This document shows, piece by piece, positions 62,095-64,000 of a stretch of 64,000 bases of DNA. The notes under the pieces were generated by a model. That model did not search any database. It saw nothing but the letters and a program-made list of their open reading frames with translations, and had not been told where the DNA came from. This stretch comes from Jiella endophytica (lineage in GTDB: Bacteria; Pseudomonadota; Alphaproteobacteria; Rhizobiales; Rhizobiaceae), in the NCBI RefSeq assembly GCF_004519335.1, contig NZ_SOZD01000001.1:310001-374000 (forward strand). Direction: 5' to 3'. The first letter of the stretch is position 1, and each line of letters opens with the position of its first letter. The position numbers were made by a program, and so were the translations under genes.

Positions 62095-63087
62095 ATGAAT
62101 TACAGATCGATGCTCGCCGGCCTTTTGCTGGCGACGAGTGCCATCGCGACCACCGGGATCGCGATCACGGCCGTCGAGGCGAAGGAGATGAACTTCGCCA
62201 TCGTGACGCCGCCGGAGGGCCACTATGGCCAGGGCGCCAAGGCCTTCGCCGAAAAGATGAAAGAGCTGTCGGGCGGCGATTTCGTCGTCAACGTCAAGGC
62301 CGGCGGGTCGCTCGGCGGCGAGCGCGAAATCCTTGAGGGCGAGCAGATCGGGACGATCGAGCTGGCGATGACCTCGACCGGACCGGTCGGCTCCTTCGCG
62401 CCGGAAATCTACGCGCTCGACTTCCCCTTCCTGTTCAAGGACTACGCCAGCGCCCGCAAGATCCTCGATGGTGAGATCGGCGACGAGCTGCTTTCGAAGT
62501 TCGAGGACAAGGGGATGATCGGCCTCGCCTGGTCTGAGAACGGCTTTCGCCACGTGACCAATTCGGTCCATCCGGTGAAGACGCCTGCCGATCTCCAGGG
62601 CCTGAAGCTGCGCACGATGGAAAACCAGGTCCACATCGACGCCTTCAAGGAACTCGGCGCATCGCCGACGCCGATGAGCTGGACGGAGGTCCTGACCTCG
62701 CTGCAGCAGGGCACCATCGACGGGCAGGAAAATCCGATCCCGATCATCGTCTCGAACAACATGTGGGACATGCAGAAATACGTGACGCTCACCGGCCACG
62801 TCTATTCGCCGGCGGTGATCACCATGTCGAAGATCCACTGGGACCAGCTCTCCGACGAGGAGAAGGGCTGGATCCGCGAGGCGTCCAAGGCGGCCGTCGC
62901 GGCGACCCGCAAGGTCGTCGACCAGAACGAGGCCGACGGCGTGAAGACCATGCGCGAGCATGGCATGGAGGTCATCGAGGACGTCGACAAGGCCGCCTTC
63001 CAGGACGCCGTCGAGCCGACCTACGAGCGCTACGGCAAGGAATATGGCGAGCAGATGATCCAGCGGATCCGCGACGCCCAGAAATAG
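62095..63087 (+). CDS. dctP: TRAP transporter substrate-binding protein (DctP family), fourth system
   Basis: 330-residue receptor. Signal peptide MNYRSMLAGLLLATSAIATT extends to about residue 28 (VEA-K). Mature sequence has VKAGGSLGGEREILEGEQIG, LQGLKLRTMENQVHIDAFKE and MSWTEVLTSLQQGTIDGQEN, the DctP core. GGGAGGAATAGAG precedes the ATG. First gene of an operon that continues past the window end. Confidence 0.92.
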   Translation: MNYRSMLAGLLLATSAIATTGIAITAVEAKEMNFAIVTPPEGHYGQGAKAFAEKMKELSGGDFVVNVKAGGSLGGEREILEGEQIGTIELAMTSTGPVGSFAPEIYALDFPFLFKDYASARKILDGEIGDELLSKFEDKGMIGLAWSENGFRHVTNSVHPVKTPADLQGLKLRTMENQVHIDAFKELGASPTPMSWTEVLTSLQQGTIDGQENPIPIIVSNNMWDMQKYVTLTGHVYSPAVITMSKIHWDQLSDEEKGWIREASKAAVAATRKVVDQNEADGVKTMREHGMEVIEDVDKAAFQDAVEPTYERYGKEYGEQMIQRIRDAQK

Positions 63088-63116
63088 GCGCCGCTGCCGT
63101 CGTCCTCCCGCGACGG

Positions 63117-63148
63117 ATGCTTGCCCGGCCAGGCGGCCGGGCAAGCAT
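63117..63148 (+). promoter_or_regulatory. Stem-loop between the TRAP binding-protein gene and dctQ, fourth system
   Basis: ATGCTTGCCCGGCC (63117-63130), loop AGGC, GGCCGGGCAAGCAT (63135-63148): a perfect 14-bp stem, the longest of the stem-loops in this position. It lies between the dctP stop and the dctQ start. Confidence 0.7.
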
Positions 63149-63198
63149 GTCGGGCGAGGGGACGAAGCCGCCACAAAACCCTCCTCGAGGTCCCGCCG

Positions 63199-63711
63199 AT
63201 GCGGAAGATCGCCCTCAATGCCGCCGAGCGGCTCATCTCGCTCACCCACAATCTTGCGGCCATCCTCCTGGCGGTGGCGGCGCTGCTGGTGTTCTGGCAG
63301 GTCGTCACCCGCTTCATCCTCGGCGATGCCGCCGCATGGTCGGAGGTTCTGGCCCGCGGCATCGTCATCTGGATGGTGTTCCTCGTCTCCGGCGCCGGTT
63401 TCCGCCTCAGCGCGATGATCCCGCTGGAATTCGTCCGCAGCGTCCTGCCGGACAATCTCCAGCGTATCGTCGGCTTCGTGGTGATGGTGCTGGTCCTCGC
63501 CTTTCTCGGCGTGCTGATCTGGTTCGGCACGGCGATGGCGATCCGCGTCTCGACCCAGCAGGTCGCGATGCTCGGTGTGCCGATCTCGTGGTTCTATGCG
63601 GCGATCCCCCTCGGCGCGGCGCTGGCGGTGCCGGGCGTCCTCCTCGAATTCTTCCGGCCGATCGACGAGTTGCGCGACGAGACGGCCGCCCGGGACGAGG
63701 CGTTCGAATGA
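63199..63711 (+). CDS. dctQ: TRAP transporter small permease (DctQ type), fourth system
   Basis: 170-residue four-helix protein: LAAILLAVAALLVFWQVVTR (helix 1, ending in VVTRF), IVIWMVFLVSGAGFRLSAMI, and two later helices. Start 63199 (MRKIALNAAERL) begins the domain; the frame to 63121 includes the stem-loop. Overlaps the dctM start by 4 bases. Confidence 0.87.
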   Translation: MRKIALNAAERLISLTHNLAAILLAVAALLVFWQVVTRFILGDAAAWSEVLARGIVIWMVFLVSGAGFRLSAMIPLEFVRSVLPDNLQRIVGFVVMVLVLAFLGVLIWFGTAMAIRVSTQQVAMLGVPISWFYAAIPLGAALAVPGVLLEFFRPIDELRDETAARDEAFE

Positions 63712-64000
63712 ACACCGCCCTCGTCACCGCACTGCTGGTCTTCTTCATCCTGTCGGTCCCGGTCGGAGTGGCGATCGGACTTGCCGCCATCGTCGGCGTC
63801 GGCTTCTTCTCGCCGCTGCCGCTGCTCGTCATCCCGCAGAAGATCTTCACTTCCCTTGACAGCTTTCCGCTGCTTGCCGTGCCCTTCTTCATCCTCGCCG
63901 GCAATCTGATGACCCATGGCGGCGTCTCGCGCCGGCTGGTCGGCTTCGCCAAGTCGATGGTCGGCGGGGTTCAGGGCGGGCTCGCCTCGACCTGCGTCGT
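63708..64000 (+). CDS. dctM: TRAP transporter large permease (DctM type), fourth system, 3' end outside the window
   Basis: First 97 residues of a DctM permease: VFFILSVPVGVAIGLAAIVG, LLAVPFFILAGNLMTHGGVS and the RRLVGFAKSMVGGVQGGLAS stretch that follows helix 2. ATGA overlap with dctQ. The remainder lies beyond base 64000. Confidence 0.88.
   Translation, partial: MNTALVTALLVFFILSVPVGVAIGLAAIVGVGFFSPLPLLVIPQKIFTSLDSFPLLAVPFFILAGNLMTHGGVSRRLVGFAKSMVGGVQGGLASTCV

Overview
The window looks like a stretch of chromosome or large replicon from a high-GC alphaproteobacterium, most likely a member of the Hyphomicrobiales (Rhizobiales). The evidence is the strongly G/C-biased third codon positions, the dense load of TRAP and ABC uptake operons, a beta-ketoadipate module beside an IclR regulator, a D-apiose locus of the type known from rhizobia, and a palindromic intergenic repeat of rhizobial style. 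It is almost entirely catabolic and transport DNA. I see no rRNA, tRNA, CRISPR array, insertion sequence, integrase or phage gene. Genes are tightly packed, and many neighbours share ATGA or GTGA stop/start overlaps.

Layout. (1) 2-2296: the end of a FhuB-like ferric-siderophore permease and a siderophore-interacting reductase. (2) 2461-10541, minus strand: a LysR regulator, a TRAP transporter, then a GST, a carboxymuconolactone-decarboxylase-like protein, a PDC-lactonase-like amidohydrolase, an SDR and a class III CoA-transferase; this looks like an uncharacterised catabolic operon. (3) 10656-14101: an IclR (PcaR-like) regulator divergent from pcaI-pcaJ-pcaF. (4) 14160-29424, minus strand: 13 genes with no gap above about 65 bases. 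In transcription order these are hyuA, hyuB, a family-5 binding protein, DppB, a fused DppC-DppD, DppF, an SDR, a creatininase-family amidohydrolase, a complete TRAP system, an RraA-like protein and a GhrA-like reductase. A GntR regulator and a gamma-glutamyltransferase (29580-31989) diverge from it. (5) 32197-38173, minus strand: a PotABCD-type ABC transporter, a LacI regulator and a metallophosphodiesterase. (6) 38535-41526: a TRAP transporter, divergent from an IclR / SCP2-type thiolase / acyl-CoA ligase / tandem PCC-domain operon (41715-46244). (7) 46294-46465: a long inverted repeat, followed by an SDR. (8) 47612-59584: a D-apiose locus with an RbsABC-type importer, DUF2291, ApsD-, ApnL-, OiaK- and ApnO-like genes and a GntR regulator, interrupted by an SDR/AraC pair. 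(9) 59661-64000: an aldehyde dehydrogenase and a GntR regulator divergent from a fourth TRAP operon that runs off the window.

How it fits together. Each block pairs one high-affinity uptake system with one local regulator and a few catabolic enzymes. Three signals cross block boundaries. Perfect stem-loops follow the binding-protein gene in five transporter operons. A 17-base motif is shared by the apiose importer promoter and the apnO/oiaK divergent promoter. Symmetrical candidate operators lie in front of several regulated units. The most interesting uncertain points are the substrate of the 2.5-10.5 kb operon, the purpose of the 15 kb hydantoinase/creatininase polycistron, the PCC-domain protein beside the thiolase, and the absence of the expected RuBisCO-like OiaX from the apiose locus.
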